The position numbers were made by a program, and so were the translations under genes. Shown here in pieces: positions 43,875-52,083 of a stretch of 64,000 nt of DNA. Source of the DNA: Terracoccus luteus. Its GTDB lineage: Bacteria; Actinomycetota; Actinomycetes; Actinomycetales; Dermatophilaceae. The notes under the pieces were generated by a model. It saw only the letters and a list, made by a program, of their open reading frames with translations. It made no database searches and was not told where the DNA came from. The stretch covers positions 1,922,001 through 1,986,000 of the forward strand of contig NZ_RBXT01000001.1 of the NCBI RefSeq assembly GCF_003635045.1. The letters run 5' to 3'. Positions within the stretch are counted from its first letter, which is position 1; every line of letters starts with the position of its first letter.

Positions 43875-43880
43875 AGGATC
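43875..43880 (+). promoter_or_regulatory. Mrp operon -10 element
   Basis: TAGGAT; start predicted near 43887, leaving a ~43-base leader with GAGGGG before GTG 43930. Unlike its neighbours this transcript is not leaderless. Confidence 0.5.
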
Positions 43881-43929
43881 GGGGTCCGAGAAGACGAGAC
43901 CTGACCCACCCGACGACCGAGGGGCCGCC

Positions 43930-46794
43930 GTGGCGCAACTGCTGCTTGTGCATCTGCTCGCCGCCGCCCTCGCGCCGGTGCTCGTCAAGGTGCTGCGCAA
44001 CCGCGCCTTCCTCGTCCTGGCCCTCGCCCCGCTCACCGGGTTCGTCTGGCTGCTGACCCAGTCCGGGGCCGTGCGCGACGGATCGCAGCCCGAGCAGCGC
44101 ATCGCGTGGGTGCCGGGGCTGGGCCTCGACCTCGACTTCCGCCTGACGACCCTGTCGTGGCTGCTCGGCCTGCTCGTCACCGGGGTCGGGGCGCTCGTGC
44201 TGCTCTACTGCCGCTGGTACTTCAGCGCCGACGACCCCACCCTGTGGCGCTTCACGTCGGTCTTCACGGCTTTCGCCGGCGCCATGTTCGGGCTCGTGCT
44301 CACCGACAACTTCCTCGTGCTCTACGTGTTCTGGGAGCTGACGACGGTCTTCTCCTACCTGCTCATCGGGCACAACCCGGCGAGCTCGACGAACCGCCGC
44401 GCGGCCATGCAGGCGCTCATGGTCACGACCCTGGGCGGTCTGGCGATGCTCATCGGCATCATCGCCCTCGGGGTGCACCACACGTACTCCATCAGCGGCC
44501 TGCTCGCCGACCCGCCCGCGCTCGACGCCGTGACGGTCGCCGCCGTCGTGCTGCTGCTCGTCGGGGCCCTGTCGAAGTCGGCCCTCGTGCCCTTCCACTT
44601 CTGGCTCCCCGGGGCGATGGCGGCCCCGACCCCGGTGAGCGCCTACCTGCACGCCGCGGCCATGGTGAAGGCGGGCATCTACCTCGTCGCCCTCCTCGCC
44701 CCCGTCTTCGCCGGCGCCCCCGCGTGGCACGCCCTCACGACCGGGCTGGGCCTGTTCACCATGCTCGTCGGCGGCTGGCGGGCCCTGCGCCAGCACGACA
44801 TCAAGCTGCTGCTCGCCTACGGCACCGTGAGCCAGCTCGGCTTCATCGTCGCGGTCGCCGGCCTCGGCACCCGCGCCTCCGCCCTCGCCGCCATCACCCT
44901 CGTGCTCGGCCACGGCCTCTTCAAGTCGACCCTCTTCCTGACGGTCGGGGTCATCGACAAGGCCACCGGCACCCGCGACCTGCGCGAGCTGTCCGGCGTG
45001 GGCCGCCGCCTGCTGCCCGTCGCGGTCCCCGCCTGCCTCGCCGCCCTGTCGATGGCGGGCGTCGCCCCCCTCGCCGGCTTCGTGTCGAAAGAGGGCGCGC
45101 TCGAGGCGCTCTGGTCCGGCGCCCGCGAGGGCGAGCCGCTGCCCGGGGCCTGGGGCTGGGTCGCGCTCGTCACGATGGTGCTCGGCTCCGCGCTCACCGC
45201 CGCCTACACCGCCCGGTTCGTCTGGGGCGCCTTCGCCCGCAAGCCCGGCCGGCCCGACTCGAAGGTCAAGGCGCCGCACCCCGGGTTCGTCGCGGCGCCG
45301 CTGCTGCTCGGCGTGGCCTCGCTCCTCGTCGGCCTCCTCGCCCCGCTCGTCTCCCCCTACGTCATGCCCTACGCCGACGAGTTCACGGTCGGCGAGCAGC
45401 CCGACTCCCTCTCGCTGTGGCACGGCCTCACGGTGCCGCTCGTGCTGTCGCTGCTCTCGCTCGTGGTCGGTGCCGTGCTCTTCGTCGGTCGCGACCGGGT
45501 CGCCCGCGCGCAGTCCGGCGTCCCTGCCATCGTCGACGGCGAGCGCGGCTACGCCCGGGTGATGCGCTGGGTCGACCGCGGCGCGGTCGAGACGACGGCC
45601 GTCACGCAGCGCGGATCCCTGCCGATCTACCTCACCGGCATCCTGCTCGTCTTCGTCGCGCTGCCCGGCCTCGCGGCGGTCACCCGCGGGTCGATGCCGA
45701 CGGTGCGACTGTGGGACACCCCGGCGCAGGCCGCCGTCGGCGCCGTCATCGTGGCCGCCTGCGCCACCGTGCTCGTGACCCGCCGCCGACTGACCGCCGT
45801 CATGCTCGTCAGCGTCACCGGCTACGGGATCTCCGTCCTCTTCATCCTCCACGGCGCCCCCGACCTCGCCATCACGCAGATGCTCGTCGAGACCGTCGGT
45901 CTCGTCGTCTTCGTGCTCACGCTGCGCCGCCTGCCCTCGAAGTTCACCCGCCACCCCGACTCCCCCGCGCGCACGTGGCGCATCGCCCTCGGGCTCGCGG
46001 TCGGCACGTCGGTGGCGGCCATCGCGCTCGTGGCCTCCGGGGCGCGCAACGTGGCACCCGTCTCGACCGACTTCCCCACCGAGGCGTACGCGTTCGGCCA
46101 CGGCCAGAACATCGTCAACGTCACCCTCGTCGACATCCGCGCGTGGGACACCCTCGGCGAGGTCTCGGTGCTCGTCGCCGCCGCGACCGGCATCGCCAGC
46201 CTCATCTTCGTGCGCACCCGCAACACCCGTCTCTCGCTCGCGAGCGCCAAGGTCGCGGATGCCGGTGGGTCGGGCTCCGCGTCCGCGCGCGGCACGTGGC
46301 TGCACGGCGGTCGCACCCTGCGCAAGGAGAAGCGGTCGGTCATCTTCGAGGTCGTGACCCGCCTCATCTTCCACATCATGCTGGCGGCCTCGATCTTCCT
46401 GCTCTTCTCCGGCCACAACCAACCGGGCGGCGGCTTCGCCGGCGGCCTCGTCGCCGGTCTGGCCCTCGTCGTGCGCTACCTCGCCGGCGGCCGGTACGAG
46501 CTCGACGAGGCCCTGCCCGTCGACGCCGGTCTCGTCGTCGGCGTCGGCCTGCTCGTCGCCGTGCTCTCGGCGGTGGCGCCCCTCGCCTTCGGCGGCACGG
46601 TGCTGCAGACCACGTCCCTCGACTTCTCGATGCCGGTGTGGGGCGAGGTGCACATCGTCACCTCGGTGCTCTTCGACATCGGCGTCTACCTCATCGTCGT
46701 CGGCATGATGCTCGACATCGTGCGCAGCCTCGGCACGGGCATCGACCGCCAGATCGCCGACGAGCAGCGCCAGCCACAGGAGGCCGACGCATGA
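43930..46794 (+). CDS. mrpA: Mrp Na+/H+ antiporter subunit A fused with subunit B
   Basis: 954 residues. Residues ~1-500 are the NuoL-like proton channel (LVLYVFWELTTVFSYLLIGH, the Lys of GALSKSALVPFHFWLPGAMAAPTPVSAYLHAAAMVKAGIYL). A DUF4040 region follows (~600-680: LVSVTGYGISVLFILHGAPDLAITQ). From ~residue 804 the MnhB/MrpB domain begins (FEVVTRLIFHIMLAASIFLLFSGHNQPGGGFAGGL). No separate mrpB exists, so subunits A and B are one polypeptide. It exports Na+ in exchange for protons and supports alkali and salt tolerance. Its TGA overlaps the mrpC ATG. Confidence 0.95.
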   Translation: MAQLLLVHLLAAALAPVLVKVLRNRAFLVLALAPLTGFVWLLTQSGAVRDGSQPEQRIAWVPGLGLDLDFRLTTLSWLLGLLVTGVGALVLLYCRWYFSADDPTLWRFTSVFTAFAGAMFGLVLTDNFLVLYVFWELTTVFSYLLIGHNPASSTNRRAAMQALMVTTLGGLAMLIGIIALGVHHTYSISGLLADPPALDAVTVAAVVLLLVGALSKSALVPFHFWLPGAMAAPTPVSAYLHAAAMVKAGIYLVALLAPVFAGAPAWHALTTGLGLFTMLVGGWRALRQHDIKLLLAYGTVSQLGFIVAVAGLGTRASALAAITLVLGHGLFKSTLFLTVGVIDKATGTRDLRELSGVGRRLLPVAVPACLAALSMAGVAPLAGFVSKEGALEALWSGAREGEPLPGAWGWVALVTMVLGSALTAAYTARFVWGAFARKPGRPDSKVKAPHPGFVAAPLLLGVASLLVGLLAPLVSPYVMPYADEFTVGEQPDSLSLWHGLTVPLVLSLLSLVVGAVLFVGRDRVARAQSGVPAIVDGERGYARVMRWVDRGAVETTAVTQRGSLPIYLTGILLVFVALPGLAAVTRGSMPTVRLWDTPAQAAVGAVIVAACATVLVTRRRLTAVMLVSVTGYGISVLFILHGAPDLAITQMLVETVGLVVFVLTLRRLPSKFTRHPDSPARTWRIALGLAVGTSVAAIALVASGARNVAPVSTDFPTEAYAFGHGQNIVNVTLVDIRAWDTLGEVSVLVAAATGIASLIFVRTRNTRLSLASAKVADAGGSGSASARGTWLHGGRTLRKEKRSVIFEVVTRLIFHIMLAASIFLLFSGHNQPGGGFAGGLVAGLALVVRYLAGGRYELDEALPVDAGLVVGVGLLVAVLSAVAPLAFGGTVLQTTSLDFSMPVWGEVHIVTSVLFDIGVYLIVVGMMLDIVRSLGTGIDRQIADEQRQPQEADA

Positions 46795-47279
46795 CCACCC
46801 TCATCGAGGCGACGCTGCAGCCCAGCCTCACCCTCGTCGTCATCGTCGCCGTGCTCGTCGCCGCCGGCGTCTCGCTCGTGCTCGACCGCAGCCTCGTGCG
46901 CGTGCTGCTCGGGCTGCTGCTCATCGGCAACGGCGTCGCCGTCCTCTTCATGGTCGTCAGCGGCACCGCCGGCAAGCCCGCCTTCGTCGGCTCGGCCGCC
47001 CCCGACGAGATGAGCGACCCGCTGCCGCAGGCCATGGTGCTCACCGCCATCGTCATCAGCCTCGCCACCATCGGCTTCCTCCTCGCGCTCAGCTACCGGC
47101 TGTGGCAGATCTCCGGCACCGACGACGTGCCCGACGACGCCGAGGACGCCCGCATCCAGCGCCGGGCCGAGCTCGACGAGGTGTCCGAGACGTACGACCC
47201 GTCGCAGGTCTCGACGACGACCTCCGACGAGCTGGCGGCGGCCGACGAGCGCCACGAGGCCAGCGAGGCGGCGCGGTGA
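46791..47279 (+). CDS. mrpC: Mrp antiporter subunit C
   Basis: 162 residues, NuoK-like: three membrane helices (VVIVAVLVAAGVSLVLDRSLVRVLLGLLLIGNGVAVLF; PLPQAMVLTAIVISLATIGFLLAL) with the conserved DPLPQAxVLTAIVI motif. The last ~55 residues form an acidic cytoplasmic tail longer than usual. AGGAGG precedes the ATG; four-base overlap with mrpA and with mrpD. Confidence 0.93.
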   Translation: MTTLIEATLQPSLTLVVIVAVLVAAGVSLVLDRSLVRVLLGLLLIGNGVAVLFMVVSGTAGKPAFVGSAAPDEMSDPLPQAMVLTAIVISLATIGFLLALSYRLWQISGTDDVPDDAEDARIQRRAELDEVSETYDPSQVSTTTSDELAAADERHEASEAAR

Positions 47280-48958
47280 ACGGCTACGCCACCCTCGTCC
47301 CGCTGCCCGTGCTGCTGCCCCTGCTCGGGGCGGCGCTCACCCTGGCCTTCCGCCGCAGCGCGCGGCTGCAGCGCCTCACGAGCGTCACCGTGCTCAGCGC
47401 CGTCGTCGCCGTCGCGGCCCTGCTCGTCTGGCGCACCGACGTCGACGGGCCGCAGGTGCTGTGGCTCGGCGCCTGGAAGGAGCCGCTCGGGGTCGCCCTC
47501 GTCGCCGACCGGCTCAGCGCCCTCATGCTGCTCGTCTCGAGCGTCGTCACGCTGCTCGTGCTCGTCTTCGCCATCGGCCAGGGCAACGCCGACGACGAGG
47601 AGGAGACGCCGCTCTCGATCTTCCACCCGACCTACCTCGTGCTCACGGCCGGCGTCGCCAACGCCTTCCTCGCCGGCGACCTGTTCAACCTCTTCGTCGG
47701 CTTCGAGATCCTGCTCTTCGCCTCGTACGTGCTCATCACCCTCGGCGGCACCGCCTCGCGCATCCACGCCAGCACGACGTACGTCGTCGTCAGCCTGCTC
47801 AGCTCGGCCCTGTTCCTCGTCGCCATCGCCGGCATCTACGCGGCGACCGGCACGGTCAACCTCGCCCAGCTCTCGATCCGGCTCGGGGAGATCCCCGACG
47901 GGGTTGCCCTCGCGCTGCAGCTGTCGCTGCTGACGGCCTTCGCCATCAAGGCGGCGGTCTTCCCGATGTCGGCGTGGCTGCCCGACAGCTACCCGACCGC
48001 CCCGGCGCCGGTGACCGCGGTGTTCGCCGGGCTGCTCACCAAGGTCGGCGTCTACGCCATCATCCGCACCCAGACGCTCCTCTTCCCCGACTCCCCGCTG
48101 CAGGGGCTGCTCATGTGGGCGGCGCTGCTGACGATGGTCATCGGCATCCTCGGCGCGGTGTCGCAGTCGGGCCTCAAGAGGATCCTGTCGTTCACCCTCG
48201 TCAGCCATATCGGCTACATGATCTTCGGCATCGCCCTCGCCACCCCGGAGGGCATGGCCGGCGCCATCTTCTACGTCGCGCACCACATCACCATCCAGAC
48301 CGCGCTGTTCCTCATCACCGGTCTTGTCGAGCGCCTCGGCGGCACGACGTCGATCGACCGCCTGGGCGGGCTGGCCCTCGCCTCCCCCGTGCTGGCAACG
48401 CTGTTCTTCGTCTCGGCGATGAACCTCTCCGGCATCCCGCCGCTCTCGGGGTTCCTGGCCAAGATCGGGCTGCTCGACGCCGGCATCGCGGTGGGCACCC
48501 CGCTCGCGTGGCTGCTCGTCGTCGGCGGCATCGTCACGAGCCTGCTCACCCTCTACGCGCTGTCGAAGGTGTGGAGCCAGGCGTTCTGGCGCAGCGTCGC
48601 CGAGGCACGTCAGACCGACCCGACGACCGACGAGGCCCCCGCCACCGTCGAGCCGAGCGGCGACCACGAGGTGCAGGTCTCGGGCGGGTCGACCGGGGCG
48701 CGCACCCGTGGCGCCCGGAGCGGCGGCACGGCCACCGTCGCGCTCGACGTCGACCCCACGACGGGTCGACGGGTCGACACCGGTCCCCGTGCCCTGCCGC
48801 CCCTCATGCTCGCCGCCACCGCGGCCATGACCGTCGTCGGGCTGCTCATCACCGTCTTCGCCGGGCCCCTGTTCGGCTACACGCAGCGCTCGGCGGCCGA
48901 CCTCATGGAGCGCTCGCCGTACATCAGCAGCGTCCTCCCGCCGGAGGTGCGCCGGTGA
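47276..48958 (+). CDS. mrpD: Mrp antiporter subunit D
   Basis: 560 residues, NuoN/NuoM-like proton channel. GDLFNLFVGFEILLFASYVLITLGG, AIKAAVFPMSAWLPDSYPTAPAPVTAVFAGLLTKVGVYAIIR (channel Lys residues) and SGIPPLSGFLAKIGLLDAG are the family hallmarks. A hydrophilic insert of ~70 residues (TDEAPATVEPSGDHEVQVSGGS…) lies before the last helix and is unusual. GTG start with the four-base GTGA overlap. Confidence 0.94.
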   Translation: MNGYATLVPLPVLLPLLGAALTLAFRRSARLQRLTSVTVLSAVVAVAALLVWRTDVDGPQVLWLGAWKEPLGVALVADRLSALMLLVSSVVTLLVLVFAIGQGNADDEEETPLSIFHPTYLVLTAGVANAFLAGDLFNLFVGFEILLFASYVLITLGGTASRIHASTTYVVVSLLSSALFLVAIAGIYAATGTVNLAQLSIRLGEIPDGVALALQLSLLTAFAIKAAVFPMSAWLPDSYPTAPAPVTAVFAGLLTKVGVYAIIRTQTLLFPDSPLQGLLMWAALLTMVIGILGAVSQSGLKRILSFTLVSHIGYMIFGIALATPEGMAGAIFYVAHHITIQTALFLITGLVERLGGTTSIDRLGGLALASPVLATLFFVSAMNLSGIPPLSGFLAKIGLLDAGIAVGTPLAWLLVVGGIVTSLLTLYALSKVWSQAFWRSVAEARQTDPTTDEAPATVEPSGDHEVQVSGGSTGARTRGARSGGTATVALDVDPTTGRRVDTGPRALPPLMLAATAAMTVVGLLITVFAGPLFGYTQRSAADLMERSPYISSVLPPEVRR

Positions 48959-49551
48959 CCACCGAGACCACGCAGCCGGATGCCGGGGGGCCGGCCCCGC
49001 CCGCCCCCACCGGCCCGCAGAAGCGACGTCGCGCCTTCCAGCCGCGCGCGGTCATCGCCGTGACCGTGGCCTGGCTGCTGCTCTGGGACCGCCTCTCGTG
49101 GGGCAACCTCCTCAACGGCATCCTCGTCGGGCTCTTCGTCACCCTCGCCTTCCCGCTGCCCTCCATCGAGTACACCGGGACCTTCCGGCCGCACCGCGTG
49201 CTGCTCATCGTGGTGCGCTTCCTCGCCGACCTCGTGGCGTCGTCGCTGCAGGTCATGCGCCTGGCCCTCGGCCCGCGCCGCCCGCGCAACGCCGTCATCG
49301 AGGTGCAGCTGCGCACGCGCTCCGACTTCTACCTCACCCTCACCGCCGAGCTCGTGGCACTCGTGCCCGGGACGGTCGTCGTCGACGCCCGCCGCTCCCG
49401 CTCGGTGCTCTACCTGCACGTCCTCGACGTCGACAAGCCCGGGGGCATCGAACGGCAGCGCCAGAACGTCCTCGACATCGAAAAGCGAGTCGTCCGGGCC
49501 CTCGGCTCGCGCGAGGAGATCGCCGCCGTGTGCACCAGGGAGGACTCGTGA
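48955..49551 (+). CDS. mrpE: Mrp antiporter subunit E
   Basis: 198 residues: a ~30-residue Pro-rich N-terminus, two to three membrane helices (AVIAVTVAWLLLWDRLSWGNLLNGILVGLFVTLAFPLP), and a soluble MnhE domain (RSDFYLTLTAELVALVPGTVVVDARRSRSVLYLHVLDVD). Required for assembly of the complex in studied Mrp systems. GTG start overlaps mrpD; the N-terminal codons include a CGGATGCCG copy. Confidence 0.92.
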   Translation: MTTETTQPDAGGPAPPAPTGPQKRRRAFQPRAVIAVTVAWLLLWDRLSWGNLLNGILVGLFVTLAFPLPSIEYTGTFRPHRVLLIVVRFLADLVASSLQVMRLALGPRRPRNAVIEVQLRTRSDFYLTLTAELVALVPGTVVVDARRSRSVLYLHVLDVDKPGGIERQRQNVLDIEKRVVRALGSREEIAAVCTREDS

Positions 49552-49904
49552 ACGTCGTCACCGCCATCGGCATGACCATGCTCGGCGCCGCCGCGCTGCT
49601 GCTGCTCGTGCGCATCTACCGCGGCCCGAGCAACCTCGACCGCATCGTCGCCTCCGAGGTGCTGCTCATCATCGTCATCGCCGGCATCGTCATGGACGCG
49701 GCGCGCAACCGCTCGACGACGAGCCTGCCGCTGCTCATGGTCCTCGGCCTCGTCAGCTTCGTCGGCGGCGTCGCCGTCACCCGGTTCATGGCCGGCAACG
49801 TCGACGACGGCACCGACGACGAGCCGCCACCCGCCACCGCCGAGCAGCAGGCGTGGCAGACCTCGCGGGGCGCCGCCGAGCGCGCGGCCGAGGAGCAGTC
49901 ATGA
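49548..49904 (+). CDS. mrpF: Mrp antiporter subunit F
   Basis: 118 residues, three helices (TAIGMTMLGAAALLLLVRIYRGPSNLDRIVASEVLLIIVIAGIVM, LPLLMVLGLVSFVGGVAVTRFM) with the RGPSxxDRI motif of MrpF, then an acidic tail. GTG overlaps the mrpE stop; its stop overlaps mrpG. Confidence 0.92.
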   Translation: MNVVTAIGMTMLGAAALLLLVRIYRGPSNLDRIVASEVLLIIVIAGIVMDAARNRSTTSLPLLMVLGLVSFVGGVAVTRFMAGNVDDGTDDEPPPATAEQQAWQTSRGAAERAAEEQS

Positions 49905-50266
49905 GCTGGACGGGCGTCCTCGACGTCGCCGGGGCGGTCTGCCTGCTGGCCGGCGCCTTCCTCTGCCTCGCGGGGGCCATCGGCATCCTCCGCTTCCGCG
50001 ACACCCTCTCGCGGCTGCACGCGGCGACGAAGCCCCAGACGCTGGGCCTGATCATGCTGCTGCTGGGGCTCGCGCTGACCCTGCGCACCTGGGCGGCCGT
50101 CACCTCGCTCGTGCTGCCCACCTTCACCCAGTTCTTCACCTCCCCCGTCTCGGCCCACCTCGTGGGCCGGGCGGCGTACCGCACCGGCAACGTCGACAAG
50201 GAGGGGCTCGTCACCGACGAGCTGAGCGAGGCCCTCGACCGCCAGGGGTGGGACCCGACCAAGTGA
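49901..50266 (+). CDS. mrpG: Mrp antiporter subunit G
   Basis: 121 residues: three membrane helices with the family core AGAFLCLAGAIGILRFRDTLSRLHAATKPQTLGL. ATG overlaps the mrpF stop (ATGA). Last gene of the operon; the 83 bases after it contain a CGGATGCCG copy in reverse orientation (50273-50281) and the next promoter. Confidence 0.93.
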   Translation: MSWTGVLDVAGAVCLLAGAFLCLAGAIGILRFRDTLSRLHAATKPQTLGLIMLLLGLALTLRTWAAVTSLVLPTFTQFFTSPVSAHLVGRAAYRTGNVDKEGLVTDELSEALDRQGWDPTK

Positions 50267-50336
50267 GCGACCCGGCATCCGGCCCCTCGTGCGGCGGCGG
50301 ACGGATAACCGGGTGAGGGCGACCCCCGCACGATCG

Positions 50337-50342
50337 TAGGAT
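50337..50342 (+). promoter_or_regulatory. -10 element of ABC pair 2
   Basis: TAGGAT seven bases before GTG 50350; leaderless type. Confidence 0.65.
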
Positions 50343-50349
50343 CGACCGA

Positions 50350-52083
50350 GTGATTCGCCTCCCCCTGGACGACCCCGGCACCCCGGTGCTCGACAGCCCG
50401 ACCGCCTACCTCACCTGGGTCGCGAAGGGACAGCGGCGCACCCTCGTCGTCGCGGTGCTGTTCGGCGTCGTGTGGCTGGTCAGCCAGGCGCTCTTCCCGG
50501 CGGTCGTCGGGCGGGCCATCGACCAGGGCATCATCGGCGGCGACCTCGGACGCCTGGCCCTGTGGTGCGCGGTGCTCGTCGGGCTCGTCCTCGTCAGCGC
50601 GGCCTCGGGCGCGGTGCGGCACCGGTACGCCGTCACGAACTGGATGCAGGCGGCGTTCCGCTCGGCCCAGCTCGTCGGCCACCACGCCGCCGACACCGGT
50701 GAGTCGCTGACCCGCACCGTCCCCACCGGTGACGTCGTCGCCGTCGTCAGCAGCGACGCCATGCGCATCGGCGGGCTCTACGACGTCTTCGCCCGCTTCG
50801 CCGGTGCGGTCGTCAGCTACGTCGTCGTCGCGCTCGTGCTGCTGCAGGCGTCGACGCCGCTCGGGCTCGTCGTGCTCATCGGCGTGCCGGTGCTCGTCGG
50901 TGCCCTCGCCTTCGTCGTGCGGCCGCTGCAACGCCGCCAGCTGCGCCAGCGCGAGGAGGCCGGCACCCTCATCGGCCTCGGCGCCGACACCGTCGCCGGG
51001 CTGCGGGTGCTGCGCGGCATCGGCGGCGAGCACACCTTCCTGCAGCGCTACCGCGCGCAGTCGCAGGCGGTGCGCGTCGTCGGCAACCGGGTGGCCGGCT
51101 ACCAGGCCGCCCTCGACGCCGCGCAGGTGCTGCTGCCGGGCGTCTTCGTACTCATCGTCGTGTGGCTCGGCGCCCGCTTCGCCGTCGACGGCCAGATCAC
51201 GCCGGGGCAGCTCGTCGCCTTCTACGGCTACACCGCCTTCCTCGTCATCCCGCTGCGCACCGCCACCGAGATGGTCGACCGCGCCACCCGCGCCCACATC
51301 GGGGCGGGCAAGCTGCTGCGCGTGCTGCGGGTGCGCCCCGACCAGACCGACCGCCCGGATGCCGTGGTGGCCGGGGAGGGCGCCACCGACCTGCCCGCCG
51401 GGCCGGCGGCGCTGTACGACCCCGTCACCGGCGCGCGCATCGAGCCGGGGCGGCTCACCGCGGTCGTGTCGGCGCGACCGGAGGACAGCGCCGCCCTCGC
51501 CGACCGCCTCGGCCGCTTCGGTCGCTACGCCGGCGACGTCCGGCTCGGGGACGTGCGCCTCGCCGACGCGCCGCTCGCCCAGGTGCGCCGGCGCATCGTC
51601 GTCAGCGAGCACGACCCCCGGCTCTTCACCGGCACGCTGCGCGACGAGCTCGACCCGACCGGCCGCCACGACGACGCCGACCTGCTCGCCGCCCTCGACG
51701 TGGCCAGCGGCGGCGACGTGCTCGAGGCGCTGCCGGGTGGACTCGACGGAGAGGTCGAGGAGCGCGGCCGCGCCTTCTCGGGCGGCCAGCGCCAACGGCT
51801 CGCCCTCGCCCGGGCCCTGCTCACCGACGCCGACACGCTCGTGCTCGTCGAGCCGACGAGCGCGGTCGACGCGCACACCGAGGCGAGGGTCGCGGCGCGG
51901 CTCGCCGCCGCCCGGGCCGGGCGCACGACGGTCGTCATGACCGTCAGCCCCCTCGTTCTCGACCAGGCCGACGAGGTGCTGCTGCTCGAGTCCGGCCGGG
52001 TCGTGGCGACCGGCACCCACCACCGGCTCATGAGCGAGCTCCCCGCCTACCGTCGCGTCGTCGTGCGCGGGGAGGACGACTGA
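50350..52083 (+). CDS. ABC exporter subunit lacking Walker A but with signature motif (pair 2, subunit A)
   Basis: 577 residues, exporter helices ~35-310 then a degenerate nucleotide-binding domain. The P-loop position reads SARPEDSA (374-381) without Lys, the Q-loop Gln is Glu420, Walker B is TLVLVEPTS (496-504) without the Asp, and the H-loop His is Ser533. The signature FSGGQ (476-480) is intact. Clearly paralogous to the 10505-12532 protein, sharing the LTxVVSxxPxDSAALADRLGR block. Gene order is the same as pair 1. Its TGA overlaps the next ATG by one base. Substrate unknown. Confidence 0.92.
   Translation: MIRLPLDDPGTPVLDSPTAYLTWVAKGQRRTLVVAVLFGVVWLVSQALFPAVVGRAIDQGIIGGDLGRLALWCAVLVGLVLVSAASGAVRHRYAVTNWMQAAFRSAQLVGHHAADTGESLTRTVPTGDVVAVVSSDAMRIGGLYDVFARFAGAVVSYVVVALVLLQASTPLGLVVLIGVPVLVGALAFVVRPLQRRQLRQREEAGTLIGLGADTVAGLRVLRGIGGEHTFLQRYRAQSQAVRVVGNRVAGYQAALDAAQVLLPGVFVLIVVWLGARFAVDGQITPGQLVAFYGYTAFLVIPLRTATEMVDRATRAHIGAGKLLRVLRVRPDQTDRPDAVVAGEGATDLPAGPAALYDPVTGARIEPGRLTAVVSARPEDSAALADRLGRFGRYAGDVRLGDVRLADAPLAQVRRRIVVSEHDPRLFTGTLRDELDPTGRHDDADLLAALDVASGGDVLEALPGGLDGEVEERGRAFSGGQRQRLALARALLTDADTLVLVEPTSAVDAHTEARVAARLAAARAGRTTVVMTVSPLVLDQADEVLLLESGRVVATGTHHRLMSELPAYRRVVVRGEDD

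Noticed and set aside
43573-46653. Long open frame (over 1000 codons) antisense to mrpA
   Set aside because: Extreme His/Asp/Glu/Arg composition, no family motifs; a by-product of codon bias at high GC opposite a clear gene. The same holds for long frames opposite purH, sucCD and the ABC genes.
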